The notes: generated by a model from the sequence alone, not told the origin. A stretch of 64,000 bases of DNA from Massilia sp. CF038 (GCF_900129765.1 NZ_FQWU01000001.1:1984001-2048000); one strand, 5' to 3'. Counted from the first letter of the stretch, positions 1 through 10,838 are shown. Program-made: numbers and translations.

Positions 1-24
1 GCGCTGGCGGACTGGCCGCGGTGA

Positions 25-696
25 TTACGGCGCGGCCAGCAGCGGTGCCGGGGTCGCGCTGATACCTTCGGCCTCGGCACCTTCGCGTTCGGCCATGCAG
101 GCACGCTGGAAGGCGGGGCGCAGTTTAAGGCGGGCCAGGTAATCGCTGACCGAAGGCGGGAAGGCGGGCGCCATGCCCAGATACTCGGCCAGCAGCAGCG
201 CATAGCCGACCGAAATATCGGCCATCGTAAAACGGCCGGCGCACATGGTCGGCTGGTTGGCCAATAGTGGCTCAAGGGTCTTCAGGCGGCCCAGAAACCA
301 GCGCCGGTAATCTTCAGCTGCCTGCGGCAAGCGGCGCTCCGGCGGCTCGAAACGCTCGTAGCGCAACACGATTGTTTGCGGGAAGGTGAGGGTGGCCTCT
401 CCAAAGTGCAGCCAGTTCAGGAACATGCCGAAGTCGGCTTCGTCCGGCCCGGGTACCAGATCCGAGGGACCGTACTTCACGCCCAGGTAGTGGCAGATGG
501 CCGCCGATTCTGTCATGCGCAGATCGCCGTCGAACAAGGTGGGTACGGTGCCCAGCGGGTTGATACCCAGGTAGGCGCGGTCCACCGCGCGCGGCGGGAA
601 CGCGAGCACCTTGAGCTGATACGGCAAGCCCAGCTCTTCCAACGCCCACAATGGCCGGAACGAGCGGGCGGCGACGCAGTGGTAAAGCACAATCAT
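25..696 (-). CDS. Glutathione S-transferase family protein
   Basis: A 223-residue protein of normal cytosolic GST length. The N-terminal thioredoxin-fold half (residues 1-80) has the NPLGTVPTL stretch that carries the GST cis-proline, followed by the TESAAICHYL glutathione-binding segment; the C-terminal half is the helical domain. It is expected to conjugate or reduce electrophiles with glutathione in the cytoplasm; the substrate cannot be told. The frame stays open upstream to 855, but homology begins at the methionine at 696 (MIVLYHC), so that start was chosen. It is divergent from the permease at 957. No operon partner is visible inside the window. Confidence 0.88.
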   Translation of the reverse strand: MIVLYHCVAARSFRPLWALEELGLPYQLKVLAFPPRAVDRAYLGINPLGTVPTLFDGDLRMTESAAICHYLGVKYGPSDLVPGPDEADFGMFLNWLHFGEATLTFPQTIVLRYERFEPPERRLPQAAEDYRRWFLGRLKTLEPLLANQPTMCAGRFTMADISVGYALLLAEYLGMAPAFPPSVSDYLARLKLRPAFQRACMAEREGAEAEGISATPAPLLAAP

Positions 697-861
697 CCGG
701 GGACCTGGTTGGTGACAAACCCGCATTTTGGCAGATTGGCGCACCTGCCCGGACAAACTTGCAAAACGAGGTGTGACCCCGGCTTTTCTGCATAGAATAG
801 GATTTAGCTGATCACTGGGGTAGGATACTTCTGTTTTTTGGAAGTAAAGCTTCATTAATTA

Positions 862-883
862 CATGTTTTATATCTGAAACATG
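862..883. promoter_or_regulatory. Inverted repeat between divergent genes, putative operator
   Basis: CATGTTT (862-868) and AAACATG (877-883) form a perfect 7-bp inverted repeat around an AT-rich 8-bp spacer. It lies in the 260-bp gap between the GST gene and the AI-2E-type permease gene. This is a typical shape for a dimeric regulator site. Nothing identifies the regulator. Confidence 0.35.
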
Positions 884-956
884 AAAGCTACACTACGCCC
901 CAGTCCTGTCGGTACAGCCGGCTGGCGCACACCTACTTACTGGGGAATAACAACAC

Positions 957-1988
957 ATGGCAACTGACCAGCCCGGATTCATGATCAAAAAACTTGGTGC
1001 GAGCGAGATCGCATCGTATTTGTTTGTCGCAGCGCTGCTGCTGCTGGTGCTGGTCAAGGGCTTGCTGGGCGCGCTGTTCGCCGGCTTGCTGGTGTATTCA
1101 CTGGTGCACCTGATGGCGCCGCGCATCGGCCGCCGCTTCAGCGACGAACGCTCGCGCATGATCGCCGCCGGCGCCATTGGCCTGGTCATCATTGCCACGC
1201 TGGGCCTTGCGGCCTGGGGCGTGTCGACCCTGCTGCACGGTGACGCCAGCAGCATGAGCCACATGTTCCAGAAAATGGCTGACATTATCGACGGTGCGCG
1301 CGGCCAGGTACCGCCCTGGCTGAGCGAGCGCTTGCCGCTCGACGCTGACGCCGTGCGCGAAATGCTCACTGGCTGGCTGCGTGAACACGCCTCCGACGCA
1401 CGCGCGATCGGCGCCGAAGCCGGCATGGCGATTACCCGCATTCTGCTTGGCCTGATTATCGGTGTGATGGTGGCGCTGCACGATACGCTGGCGCCGCATA
1501 CGCACCGCCCGTTTGCCGCGGCCTTGCTCGAACGCGCCCGTCATCTGGCGCATGCATTTCGCAGCATTGTGTTTGCTCAGGTCTGGATCTCGGGGATCAA
1601 TACCATCCTGACGGCCGTGTTCATTTTTGTCGTGCTGCCGATGGCCGGCATCAAGCTGCCGTTTTCCAAGACCCTGGTGGCGATCACCTTTGTGGCCGGG
1701 CTGCTGCCAGTGATCGGCAATCTGATTTCCAATTCGGTGCTGGTGGTGCTGGCGCTGTCGCATTCGCTCGATGTGGCGCTTGCCTCGCTGGCCTTCATGA
1801 TCGTGCTGCACAAGCTGGAATACTTCCTGAACGCCCGCATCATCGGCGCGCATATCAATGCCCGCTCGTGGGAGCTGCTCATTGCGATGCTGGTCGGTGA
1901 GGCGGTGTTCGGCCTGGTGGGCGTGGTCGCGGCGCCGGTCTTCTATGCCTACGTCAAGGAAGAACTGCGCGCGCGCCAGTTGATTTGA
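957..1988 (+). CDS. AI-2E/PerM family transporter (permease)
   Basis: A 343-residue polytopic membrane protein. Hydrophobic segments occur near residues 20-60, 75-100, 155-175, 200-240, 245-275 and 290-330, the usual layout of the PF01594 AI-2E transporter/PerM family. Family members export small molecules or act as sodium/proton antiporters; only a few handle autoinducer-2, so the substrate here is unknown. The chosen ATG follows GGGGA by about 10 bases; a second in-frame ATG at 981 is possible. The gene ends 7 bases before the convergent TonB receptor gene. Confidence 0.85.
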   Translation: MATDQPGFMIKKLGASEIASYLFVAALLLLVLVKGLLGALFAGLLVYSLVHLMAPRIGRRFSDERSRMIAAGAIGLVIIATLGLAAWGVSTLLHGDASSMSHMFQKMADIIDGARGQVPPWLSERLPLDADAVREMLTGWLREHASDARAIGAEAGMAITRILLGLIIGVMVALHDTLAPHTHRPFAAALLERARHLAHAFRSIVFAQVWISGINTILTAVFIFVVLPMAGIKLPFSKTLVAITFVAGLLPVIGNLISNSVLVVLALSHSLDVALASLAFMIVLHKLEYFLNARIIGAHINARSWELLIAMLVGEAVFGLVGVVAAPVFYAYVKEELRARQLI

Positions 1989-1995
1989 TTGCCGC

Positions 1996-4722
1996 TTACT
2001 TGAAGGCGTAATTCAGGCTGGCGTAAAAGCGCCGGCCGCGTACATCGGCGTAGGTCGGGTCGTAGCCGGACAGGAAGTAGTAAGCCTGGTTCGAGTACGG
2101 CGGGGCCTTGTCGAACAGGTTCTGTACGCCGGCACGCAGCTTCAGGCCTTTCGTGACCGAATACGCCATCGACGCATCCCACAAGGAGTAAGCCTTGACC
2201 CGGTTTGCTTCCACCACGGTACCGCTATCAACGTTGATGGCCGAGTTCTGGTCATCGTATGACGAAGAGAAGGTGTTCGACACGCTGGCCGCCCAGTCGC
2301 CCTGTTCCCAGTCCATGGTCACGGTGTGGCGCCAGCGCTGCACCACGCTGTCGGTGACGAACTTGCCCAGATTGCTGATGTAGGCGTCGCCAGGGCTGGT
2401 CTGAATTTTCGAGTCCAGCACATAGGTGCCGTTCAGGCGCGCGCCAAAGCGGCCAAAGGCGGTATCAATGCGGTGCAGGTCGATCACCAGATCGAAGCCG
2501 CTCGCCACCTGCGCGCCGCGGTTTTCCTTGTGCAGCTCGATGTAGTCGATCAAGTCGTCTTCGTCGCGATGGACCAGGTTACCGTATTTGGCCAGGTTGC
2601 CGAGGATGATGTCGTCGCCGATTTCGCTGATCAACTCGGTGCGCTTGATGTGCCAGTAATCGAGGCTGGCGTTCCAGTGCTTCGATGGTTCGATCACGAT
2701 GCCGGCGGAGTACTGCTGGCTGCGTTCCGGCTTCAGGTTGACATTGCTGTAGCGGCGCGTATCCCAGTTGTCGGCGCAATCGGAATAGTTGTTGTCGACG
2801 GTGGCGCAATACACCGGGTCGGGCAGGGTGGCGGTGGAGCTGTACACGGTTGGGCGGTACAGGTCCGACATCGACGGCGCGCGGAAGCCCTTGCCAGCCG
2901 ACGCACGCAGCATCAGCGATTTGTTCGGGGTCCAGGCCAGGCCTACTTTCGGGCTCAAGGCGCCGCCAACCTGCTGGTAATGGTCGTAGCGCGCGGAGAG
3001 CTGGCCTTGCCACTCTTTGCTGAAGGGTGCCAGCAGCTCGCCGAACACAGCCTGCACCTTGCGGCTGTCGCTGGTGGCTTTGCCGCCTTCCGGTGCGGCG
3101 TCGTTGTTGATGTTGTCGCTCATGAGCAGCTCGGACGGCGTGAACGAAGTACGTTCGCGCCGTATTTCGCCGCCAAACGCGACACCCAGATCGCCGCCGC
3201 CCAGCGCCATCAGCGAGCGTGTAGCCTTGAAGTCAATCGAATCCATGGTGCCGCGCGCGCGGCGCACCACATCGTTGACTTGAATGCTGTTGAGCAGACT
3301 GACGCCAGCTGCGCCTGACGGGCCGAATGGATTGATCAAGCCGCTGGCAATGCCTTCCAGTAGCTCGTTGTAGAGCACATAGCCATGCGTGTCCTTGTCC
3401 TTGACGGTGTTGACGCTGTGGTTGTAGCCAACGTCGTAGTCCCAGCCACCCGCAGTGCCGTTGACGCCGACGACGAAGCGCTGGCTTTCACTGGTCAGTT
3501 CGCTGGTGCGCCTTCCGGCTTCGTTCAAACGCATACGCAATTCGACCTCGCCCGGGATGTCATCATCGAGTTCGTCCAGACCGGTATCGGCCAGCGCCGG
3601 AATTTTGCGGTAGTCGATATAGCCAGTCACGCGCGCAGCCGACCCGACGTAATTGGTGCGCGAGCGGCTCAGCGCCACTTCGGCATACGCCTGTGCATTC
3701 TCGCCCAGTTTGAGCACGCCACGGGTCAGCAGGTTTTGCTTGTTCGACTCGGGATACAGTTCGGTGTCGCCCATGTAGTCATAGGTGCAGGCGTCAACCC
3801 CGCCGGTACCTTCCGGCAGATACAGATTGGCGGGCGGCGCGCAGTTTGGAATCGACAGGTTGATGGTCCGGTTGGTGATCGGCTGGCCGTTCAGCAGGAA
3901 GCCGTTTTCCTGCAAGTGGTCGCGCTGGGCCGACGTCAGGCGGATATTGGCGGGGCTGGTAAAGCCCGACAGCAGGTGGCCGAGGCGCTGCGGAATTTTC
4001 AGCTCGCCGATAAAGCTGCGCTGGTTGGTCGACAAGCGGTCGGTGTGCTGCACGTCCGCCACCGCAAACACATTAAAGCCGTCTTTTTCGAGTTCTCCTG
4101 TGCCCAGGCTCAGCGTGACGGCGCGCTTGCCGGCGCCGCCTTCCTTCGTTTTCAGACCGTAGGCATTGATCTCGGCGCCGCGAAAATCCTTGCGGGTGAT
4201 GAAGTTGATGACGCCGCCAATCGCGTCTGTTCCGTACAAGGCAGAAGCCCCATCGAGCAGCACTTCCACGCGCGCCAGGGCGGCTGCCGGGATGTTGTTC
4301 AGGTCAACGCCGGTATCGTCGCCTGGCGAGGCAAAGTTGGCCATGCGCCGGCCATTGAGCAGCACCAGCGTGGACGAGGTGCCGATGCCGCGCAGGTTGG
4401 CGCTGTTGAAGCCGCGCTGGTCGCCGCCCACATTGATGCTGGCGCCGTCGGTCAGGCCGCCGCTGTTGGCCGAGATGCGCGACATCAGTTCGGCCGCGGT
4501 GGTGACGCCTGCCTTGTCAATCTGGTCGCGCGTGATCACCTGGACTGGCAACGGCGTTTCGGACTCGATCTGCTTGATGGCGGAGCCGGTGATCTCGACC
4601 CGGGCCATGGGCGCCTCGGCCGTCTGCGCCCAGGCGCCGGCATGGGCGGCGAGGGCGGCCGCGAGGGCGATGTGCTTGAGGGTGAGATTGGGCGTGCGAT
4701 GCTTCCGGTGATGCTTGATCAT
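1996..4722 (-). CDS. TonB-dependent outer-membrane receptor
   Basis: A 908-residue TonB-dependent receptor. It has a signal peptide ending near AWAQ (residue 33), a plug domain at about 50-170 (PVQVITRDQID; LRGIGTSSTLVLLNGRR; DGASALYGTDAIGGVINFITRK), and a long beta-barrel ending in an aromatic C-terminal strand (ASLNYAFK). It imports a nutrient across the outer membrane with TonB-ExbBD energy. The plug resembles the large 'oligosaccharide/peptide-type' group more than classic siderophore receptors, but the ligand cannot be inferred. No Fur box was noticed upstream; a 12-bp palindrome lies at 4777-4788. Confidence 0.93.
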   Translation of the reverse strand: MIKHHRKHRTPNLTLKHIALAAALAAHAGAWAQTAEAPMARVEITGSAIKQIESETPLPVQVITRDQIDKAGVTTAAELMSRISANSGGLTDGASINVGGDQRGFNSANLRGIGTSSTLVLLNGRRMANFASPGDDTGVDLNNIPAAALARVEVLLDGASALYGTDAIGGVINFITRKDFRGAEINAYGLKTKEGGAGKRAVTLSLGTGELEKDGFNVFAVADVQHTDRLSTNQRSFIGELKIPQRLGHLLSGFTSPANIRLTSAQRDHLQENGFLLNGQPITNRTINLSIPNCAPPANLYLPEGTGGVDACTYDYMGDTELYPESNKQNLLTRGVLKLGENAQAYAEVALSRSRTNYVGSAARVTGYIDYRKIPALADTGLDELDDDIPGEVELRMRLNEAGRRTSELTSESQRFVVGVNGTAGGWDYDVGYNHSVNTVKDKDTHGYVLYNELLEGIASGLINPFGPSGAAGVSLLNSIQVNDVVRRARGTMDSIDFKATRSLMALGGGDLGVAFGGEIRRERTSFTPSELLMSDNINNDAAPEGGKATSDSRKVQAVFGELLAPFSKEWQGQLSARYDHYQQVGGALSPKVGLAWTPNKSLMLRASAGKGFRAPSMSDLYRPTVYSSTATLPDPVYCATVDNNYSDCADNWDTRRYSNVNLKPERSQQYSAGIVIEPSKHWNASLDYWHIKRTELISEIGDDIILGNLAKYGNLVHRDEDDLIDYIELHKENRGAQVASGFDLVIDLHRIDTAFGRFGARLNGTYVLDSKIQTSPGDAYISNLGKFVTDSVVQRWRHTVTMDWEQGDWAASVSNTFSSSYDDQNSAINVDSGTVVEANRVKAYSLWDASMAYSVTKGLKLRAGVQNLFDKAPPYSNQAYYFLSGYDPTYADVRGRRFYASLNYAFK

Positions 4723-4776
4723 GGGTGGCGGCTCCGAGGGTCTGAGGGAATTATATTTTTCGTCAATGTTGCACTT

Positions 4777-4788
4777 TACTCATGAGTA
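4777..4788. promoter_or_regulatory. 12-bp palindrome upstream of TonB receptor
   Basis: TACTCATGAGTA is a perfect palindrome in the 118-bp AT-rich gap between the divergent TonB receptor and thioesterase genes. It could be a regulator site for either gene. No function is known. Confidence 0.25.
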
Positions 4789-4840
4789 TGTCAAAACTCA
4801 ATTTCATTCTGTTGCATTCGCGCTGATACACTAGCGGCCA

Positions 4841-5290
4841 ATGACAGCGCGAGGAGCGAACTTGACCTGGGATTATCCGCATCCGTTTTTACTGACACTC
4901 GTGCCGAAGGCCGAGGATATCGACGGTCTCAATCACACCAACAACGCGGTTTATGTGCAGTGGTGCGAGCAGATTGGCTGGGCGCATTCGCAGCAGCTGG
5001 GGTTGGGCATTGAGGATTACCGCCGTCTCGACCGTGCGATGGCGATCCGGCGCGGCGAGTATGACTATCTACTGCCGACGTTTGCAGGCGAGCAGCTGAC
5101 ACTGGCCACCTGGCTGGTGGGCGGCGACGGCAAGCTGGTGATGGAACGGCGTTTTCAGCTGGTCAGGCAGAGCGATCAGGCTACTGTGCTGCGTGGGCGG
5201 TGGGATCTGGTGTGTATTGAAATGAGTACCGGGCGGGCACGCAGGATGCCGCCGGAGTTCCTGGCCGCGTACCAGACAACGGCTAAATAA
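4841..5290 (+). CDS. Acyl-CoA thioesterase, 4HBT hotdog fold
   Basis: A 149-residue single hotdog domain of the YbgC/FadM-like 4HBT family. The active-site loop is visible as EDIDGLNHTNNAVYVQW, where the Asp and Asn/His positions fit this family. It probably hydrolyses acyl-CoA thioesters in the cytoplasm; chain length is unknown. The start is uncertain: a TTG at 4862 has an ideal GAGGAG site 5 bases upstream, whereas the ATG at 4841 has none, so the protein may be seven residues shorter. Its stop codon touches the repeat array at 5291. Confidence 0.85.
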   Translation: MTARGANLTWDYPHPFLLTLVPKAEDIDGLNHTNNAVYVQWCEQIGWAHSQQLGLGIEDYRRLDRAMAIRRGEYDYLLPTFAGEQLTLATWLVGGDGKLVMERRFQLVRQSDQATVLRGRWDLVCIEMSTGRARRMPPEFLAAYQTTAK

Positions 5291-5377
5291 GCATCGCCCT
5301 CGCGCAGGCGGGGGCCTATACCGCGTGTCCGGAGTCGGAAACATGGTATGGGCCCCCGCCTCCGCGAGGGCGATGTA
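5291..5377. repeat. Long inverted-repeat element, left boundary of array
   Basis: About 87 bp with imperfect terminal inverted repeats of roughly 25 bp: the left arm starts GCATCGCCCTCGCGCAGG and the right arm ends CGCGAGGGCGATG. The central part of about 35 bp includes CCGCGTGTCC and AAACATGGTATG. The same arrangement recurs at 5668-5752 and 10441-10524. It resembles REP/MITE-type intergenic palindromes; no transposase lies nearby. Confidence 0.8.
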
Positions 5378-5697
5378 GGTGTATGCGGGGCCTGGCTCCC
5401 GGCAAAGCAACCGTCGCCCTCGCGAAGGCGGGGGCGATGTAGGTGTATGCGGGGCCTGGCTCTCGGCAAAGCAACCGTCGCCCTCGCGAAGGCGGGGGCG
5501 ATGTAGGGGTATGCGGGGCCTGGCTCTCGGCAAAGCAACCGTGGACCTCGCGAAGGCGGGGGCGATGTAGGTGTATGCGGGGCCTGGCTCCCGGCAAAGC
5601 AACCGTCGCCCTCGCGCAGGCGGGGGCGATGTAGGGGTATGCGGGGCCTGGCTCTCGGCAAAGCAACCGTCGCCCTCGCGCAGGCGGGGGCCTATAC
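5378..5697. repeat. Tandem repeat, five copies of a 64-bp unit
   Basis: Units start at 5378, 5442, 5506, 5570 and 5634, exactly 64 bp apart. Each holds a constant stretch of about 36 bp (GGGGCCTGGCTC..CGGCAAAGCAACC) followed by a short half-palindrome (CGCCCTCGCG.AGGCGGGGGCG). Copies differ at only a few positions (T/G at unit position 3, C/T at 22, A/C within the GCGAAGG/GCGCAGG segment, and GGA for CGC in copy 3), so the expansion is recent. The last unit runs into the long inverted-repeat element at 5668-5752. Because the constant stretch is identical between copies, this is not a CRISPR array. Confidence 0.9.
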
Positions 5698-5752
5698 CGC
5701 GTGTCCGAAGTCGGAAACATGGTATGGGCCCCCGCCTTCGCGAGGGCGATGT
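5668..5752. repeat. Long inverted-repeat element, right boundary of array
   Basis: Second copy of the element at 5291-5377, with the same central region apart from one base (CCGAAG for CCGGAG) and a right arm GGGCCCCCGCCTTCGCGAGG. A detached partial right arm (CGCGAGGGCGATG) follows at 5771-5783. With the 64-bp units it fills the whole 507-bp gap between the convergent thioesterase and molybdenum-hydroxylase genes. It may act as a bidirectional transcription barrier. Confidence 0.8.
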
Positions 5753-5797
5753 GGTTTATGTGCTAGTCCTGCGCGAGGGCGATGTGGTGGTGGTGCC

Positions 5798-7987
<2,190 letters not shown>

Positions 7988-8000
7988 GGTGTCCCCTGGC

Positions 8001-8459
8001 TCAGGCAAGCGTTTTTGCCGCTTCGTGGATGGCGGCGCGAATGCGCACGTAAGTGGCGCAGCGGCAGATGTTGCCGCCCATGGCCTCGTCAATATCCTGG
8101 TCGCTGGGCTTGCGGTTGCGGGCCAGCAGCGCCTTGGCGCTCATGATCTGGCCCGACTGGCAGTAGCCGCACTGGACTACGTCGAGCTTTTGCCAGGCAT
8201 CCTGGACTGCTTTGCCAACCTTGTCGGTGGCCGCACCTTCAATGGTGACGATCTTCTTGCCCACGGCAGCGGACACGGGCGTGCTGCAGGAGCGGATTGC
8301 TTCGCCGTTGAGCTGGACGGTGCAGGCGCCGCACAAGCCCATGCCGCAGCCGAACTTGGTGCCAGTCATCTGCAAGGTATCGCGCAGCACCCACAGCAGC
8401 GGTGTATCGGGTTCGGCGTCGGCGCGGGTGGCCTTGCCGTTGATATTGAGAGTGATCAT
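8001..8459 (-). CDS. 2Fe-2S small subunit of molybdenum hydroxylase (IorA type)
   Basis: A 152-residue protein with two [2Fe-2S] clusters. The plant-type ferredoxin cluster is CGMGLCGAC plus a later Cys (RSCS); the helical second cluster is CGYCQSGQ and CRC. It passes electrons from the molybdopterin subunit encoded just downstream. The methionine at 8459 (MITLNINGK) was chosen because family homology starts there, although the frame is open to 8534. It is the first gene of the operon and is divergent from the AraC-type regulator at 8631, with a shared 171-bp control region. Confidence 0.92.
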   Translation of the reverse strand: MITLNINGKATRADAEPDTPLLWVLRDTLQMTGTKFGCGMGLCGACTVQLNGEAIRSCSTPVSAAVGKKIVTIEGAATDKVGKAVQDAWQKLDVVQCGYCQSGQIMSAKALLARNRKPSDQDIDEAMGGNICRCATYVRIRAAIHEAAKTLA

Positions 8460-8630
8460 GGGACGGGTCCAATCGGCGTGGGGAAGGTGAACTATTGTCA
8501 TGGTGGAATGATCTAGGGCGATAGTCCAAAGCAACGGATTTCTTGCCTAATTCTCTGACTGGCGGGCCGAACAGGACAGTCCGGGCGTGCGCCGAGGTAA
8601 CATATGGGCAAGAGGAACCGGAGGACGACG

Positions 8631-9599
8631 ATGAATCAGATGGACGCAAACGCACAGCAACTTGCCCGCCTGGAGCAGGCGCGCGCCAGCCTGGCAGCCA
8701 GCGTGGCGCGCTGGGCCGGTCCCGATCAGGATCCCTGGAGCGGCCCCATTCCCGGGCTCAAGCTATTCCAGCGCACGGCGCCGTCGGAACCCATCAGCTG
8801 CATGTACGACCCGAGCGTCACTTTGATTGTGCGTGGCCGCAAGCGCGTGCTACTGGGCGAGGATACGTTTTTGTACGACGCCGGCGAACTCCTGATCACC
8901 TCGGTCGACTTGCCCGCCATTGGCGAAATCATCGAAGCCGATCCGGCGCGGCCCTTCCTGTCGCTGTCGATGCGGCTGGACCAGCGCGTGATGACGGAAT
9001 TGATTGTCGAAGGCAAGCTGCGTCCGCCGCGCAGCGAACCAACCGGGCGCGGCATGACGGTGGGCCAGGCGACCTTGCCGCTGTTCCAGGCATTTCAGCG
9101 CCTGCTGGACCTGCTCGATGCGCCGGAAGAAATTGACGTGCTGGCGCCCTTGATTCAACGTGAAATCTTGTACCGCCTGATGGTGAGCGAGCAGGGCACG
9201 CGACTGTGGCAGATTGCCTCGCTGGGAAGCCAGGGCCAGCGCATTGCGCGCGCCATCGACTGGCTCAAGGCGCATGCCACCGAGCCCTTGCGGGTGGACG
9301 AGCTGGCCGCTTCGGTGCAGATGAGCACCTCGACCTTCCACCATCATTTCCGCGCGTTGACGGCAATGAGCCCGCTGCAATTTCAAAAGTGGCTACGCTT
9401 GCATGATGCGCGCCGGCTGATGCTGACCGAGCATCTGGATGCGGCCACGGCCGCATTCCGGGTCGGTTATGAAAGCCCGTCCCAGTTCGGGCGCGAATAT
9501 CACCGCCTGTTCGGGGCGCCGCCGCTGCGTGATATTGCCAGTTTGCGGCGTGCGCCGGCTGCCGTGCATGCGACGGCGCCGGCCATGTCCGAGCCTTAA
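8631..9599 (+). CDS. AraC family transcriptional regulator (AraC_N type)
   Basis: A 322-residue regulator. The N-terminal part (about 25-190) fits the AraC-type effector domain PF06719 and the C-terminal part (about 215-315) carries two helix-turn-helix motifs (VDELAASVQMSTSTFHHHF; AAFRVGYESPSQFGREY). Start 8631 has GGAGG six bases upstream; an upstream ATG at 8604 adds nine residues. The divergent position suggests it controls the molybdenum hydroxylase genes, perhaps sensing their substrate; this is inferred from context only. Confidence 0.9.
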   Translation: MNQMDANAQQLARLEQARASLAASVARWAGPDQDPWSGPIPGLKLFQRTAPSEPISCMYDPSVTLIVRGRKRVLLGEDTFLYDAGELLITSVDLPAIGEIIEADPARPFLSLSMRLDQRVMTELIVEGKLRPPRSEPTGRGMTVGQATLPLFQAFQRLLDLLDAPEEIDVLAPLIQREILYRLMVSEQGTRLWQIASLGSQGQRIARAIDWLKAHATEPLRVDELAASVQMSTSTFHHHFRALTAMSPLQFQKWLRLHDARRLMLTEHLDAATAAFRVGYESPSQFGREYHRLFGAPPLRDIASLRRAPAAVHATAPAMSEP

Positions 9600-9627
9600 T
9601 AGCAGTTGGCTTGCCGCCTTCGGGGCT

Positions 9628-10329
9628 TCACACCCCTGGCGGCCATTGGTACTTGGGCACCGTCGTCATGGTGGTACCGCTGATGATCAGCACTTCCCGA
9701 TGGGGCAACAAGGGGATTTGCACCGGGTCGCCGTCATAGCGCTTGATGCTGCCATTCTCAATGATATAAAAGCGCACTGGTCCGGCCAGCCCGGCCGCGC
9801 CATTGCGCGATAGCGGCTGCTGCCACAGCGAGAACCACTGCCCCAGCTTGAACTGCTTGGGCACATCAGCTTCCATATGAATGATGCCAGTCACGTCGTG
9901 GGTGTGCATTTCGTAGGCGTGATAGCAGCCGGCGTGCACGCGGCCTATCCCGTCAGGAAATCCCAAGCGCTTGCCGTTCTTGTAGATCGAAATCAGCGCG
10001 TGCTTGTGATAGTTGCCGTTGACAAGACAGTTCACACCATCGACCGGCTTGCCGGTGCCGAACCACACTGGCCAATATGGCGTCGCGTTGATGGTCGCCG
10101 CAATCAGCGGCGTGTACACGGGCGCCAGCTGGATCGTTTCGATCGCGGTGGGCGCGGGCCCGGCAGAACTGACGCCTGTCTCTGACGTATCCGAGGCGGC
10201 AGCATATTCGGTACTGGCCTGTTGCGCTGGCGCGGGGACGTCGACACCCGCCCCGCATCCCGCGAGCATTAGCAATGAGAGAAGGGCGCCTGTGGCGGCC
10301 AAGGGGTCGGTTGATTTATGAGATAACAT
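9628..10329 (-). CDS. Lipoprotein with HTHD-type motif, function unknown
   Basis: A 233-residue predicted lipoprotein with lipobox LMLAGC. After a low-complexity Ala/Pro/Thr linker (about 28-65) comes a compact domain rich in conserved-looking His/Cys: NCLVNGNYHKHALISIY, then CYHAYEMHTHDVTGIIHME and FKLGQWFSLW. From memory, the HTHD..G.IH....F.LGQ.F pattern recurs in secreted proteins of unknown function in other phyla; it could bind metal, but no enzyme is identified. The gene is convergent with the AraC gene, and its upstream region contains the inverted-repeat element at 10441. Confidence 0.75.
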   Translation of the reverse strand: MLSHKSTDPLAATGALLSLLMLAGCGAGVDVPAPAQQASTEYAAASDTSETGVSSAGPAPTAIETIQLAPVYTPLIAATINATPYWPVWFGTGKPVDGVNCLVNGNYHKHALISIYKNGKRLGFPDGIGRVHAGCYHAYEMHTHDVTGIIHMEADVPKQFKLGQWFSLWQQPLSRNGAAGLAGPVRFYIIENGSIKRYDGDPVQIPLLPHREVLIISGTTMTTVPKYQWPPGV

Positions 10330-10440
10330 CTTTCGCTCCTGCGAGGATGGGTGAGAAAATCTGTCGAGAATGGCCCGATGGAAAACAGTTTCTTCTTATA
10401 AGTGCTGGTCTGGCGGTAGAAACTAGTGAAGTTCCAGCTA

Positions 10441-10524
10441 CATCGCCCTCGCGAAGGCGGGGGCCCATGCCACGTTACTGCATCCGGGGACATGCTATGG
10501 GCCCCCGCCTTCGCGAGGGCGATG
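10441..10524. repeat. Solo inverted-repeat element with perfect 28-bp arms
   Basis: Arms 10441-10468 and 10497-10524 are perfect reverse complements over 28 bp (CATCGCCCTCGCGAAGG...), separated by 28 bp of unique sequence. It is the same family as the elements at 5291 and 5668 but not expanded. It lies 111 bp upstream of the lipoprotein gene. A transcript through it would fold into a very stable hairpin. Confidence 0.85.
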
Positions 10525-10838
10525 TGCTAACCCAACTGGATGCCCCTTCCATGCTTCTCCATGCAAGCTGAGCGGTATTGAGGATTTCGAGATGGCGTGA
10601 CGCGTCAACGCCAAACGGTTGCGGCGGCGTAAGGCGCTTGGTTCAAAGAGGAAAATCCGTTGACGAAGGCATGCAGGCTGTCGCGGCCTTCTCACTGGTT
10701 CGGTTTGATAGCGCTAACCTGTTCGATTGTGCTTAACTATTCAGACAAGGTTGGTAAATACATACAGAAAACCCTTACAATCAGTGGCAGCATCGCCTCA
10801 ACACCATGCAGCGTGCATAGTTGGAAAACGAGAATGCC
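10525..10838. other. Non-coding stretch upstream of AraC gene
   Basis: A 314-bp region between the inverted-repeat element and the AraC-family gene. No convincing gene was found; a 60-codon open frame at 10660-10842 has no family features. It contains the LacI-like palindrome at 10706-10719. A weak promoter-like pair, TTGGTA (10751) and TACAAT (10776), has a 19-bp spacing that is too long for confidence. Confidence 0.5.
10706..10719. promoter_or_regulatory. LacI-family-like operator, putative
   Basis: TGATAGCGCTAACC matches the palindromic LacI-family consensus TGTTAGCGCTAACA at 12 of 14 positions around a GCGC centre. It sits about 120 bp upstream of the AraC gene start. A similar site lies before xylF (14722-14735). 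No LacI-type regulator gene is in the window. Confidence 0.35.

Noticed and set aside
1-24. Possible C-terminal end of a plus-strand gene (codons ending ...DWPR, TGA at 22-24)
   Set aside because: Only seven codons are visible at the window edge; too little to support a gene.
957-1988. Annotation as a quorum-sensing AI-2 exporter
   Set aside because: Most PF01594 proteins do not transport autoinducer-2, and no luxS or AI-2 gene is near.
5069-5720. Overlapping minus-strand open frames rich in repeated PGPAYTYIAP/SRGRRLL motifs
   Set aside because: They are readings of the 64-bp tandem repeat. As 64 is not a multiple of three, each unit shifts the frame and the same peptide blocks appear in all frames. 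There is no start signal or family match.
5291-5752. Possible CRISPR array (regular palindromic repeats)
   Set aside because: The stretches between palindromic parts are identical instead of unique, and no cas gene is present.
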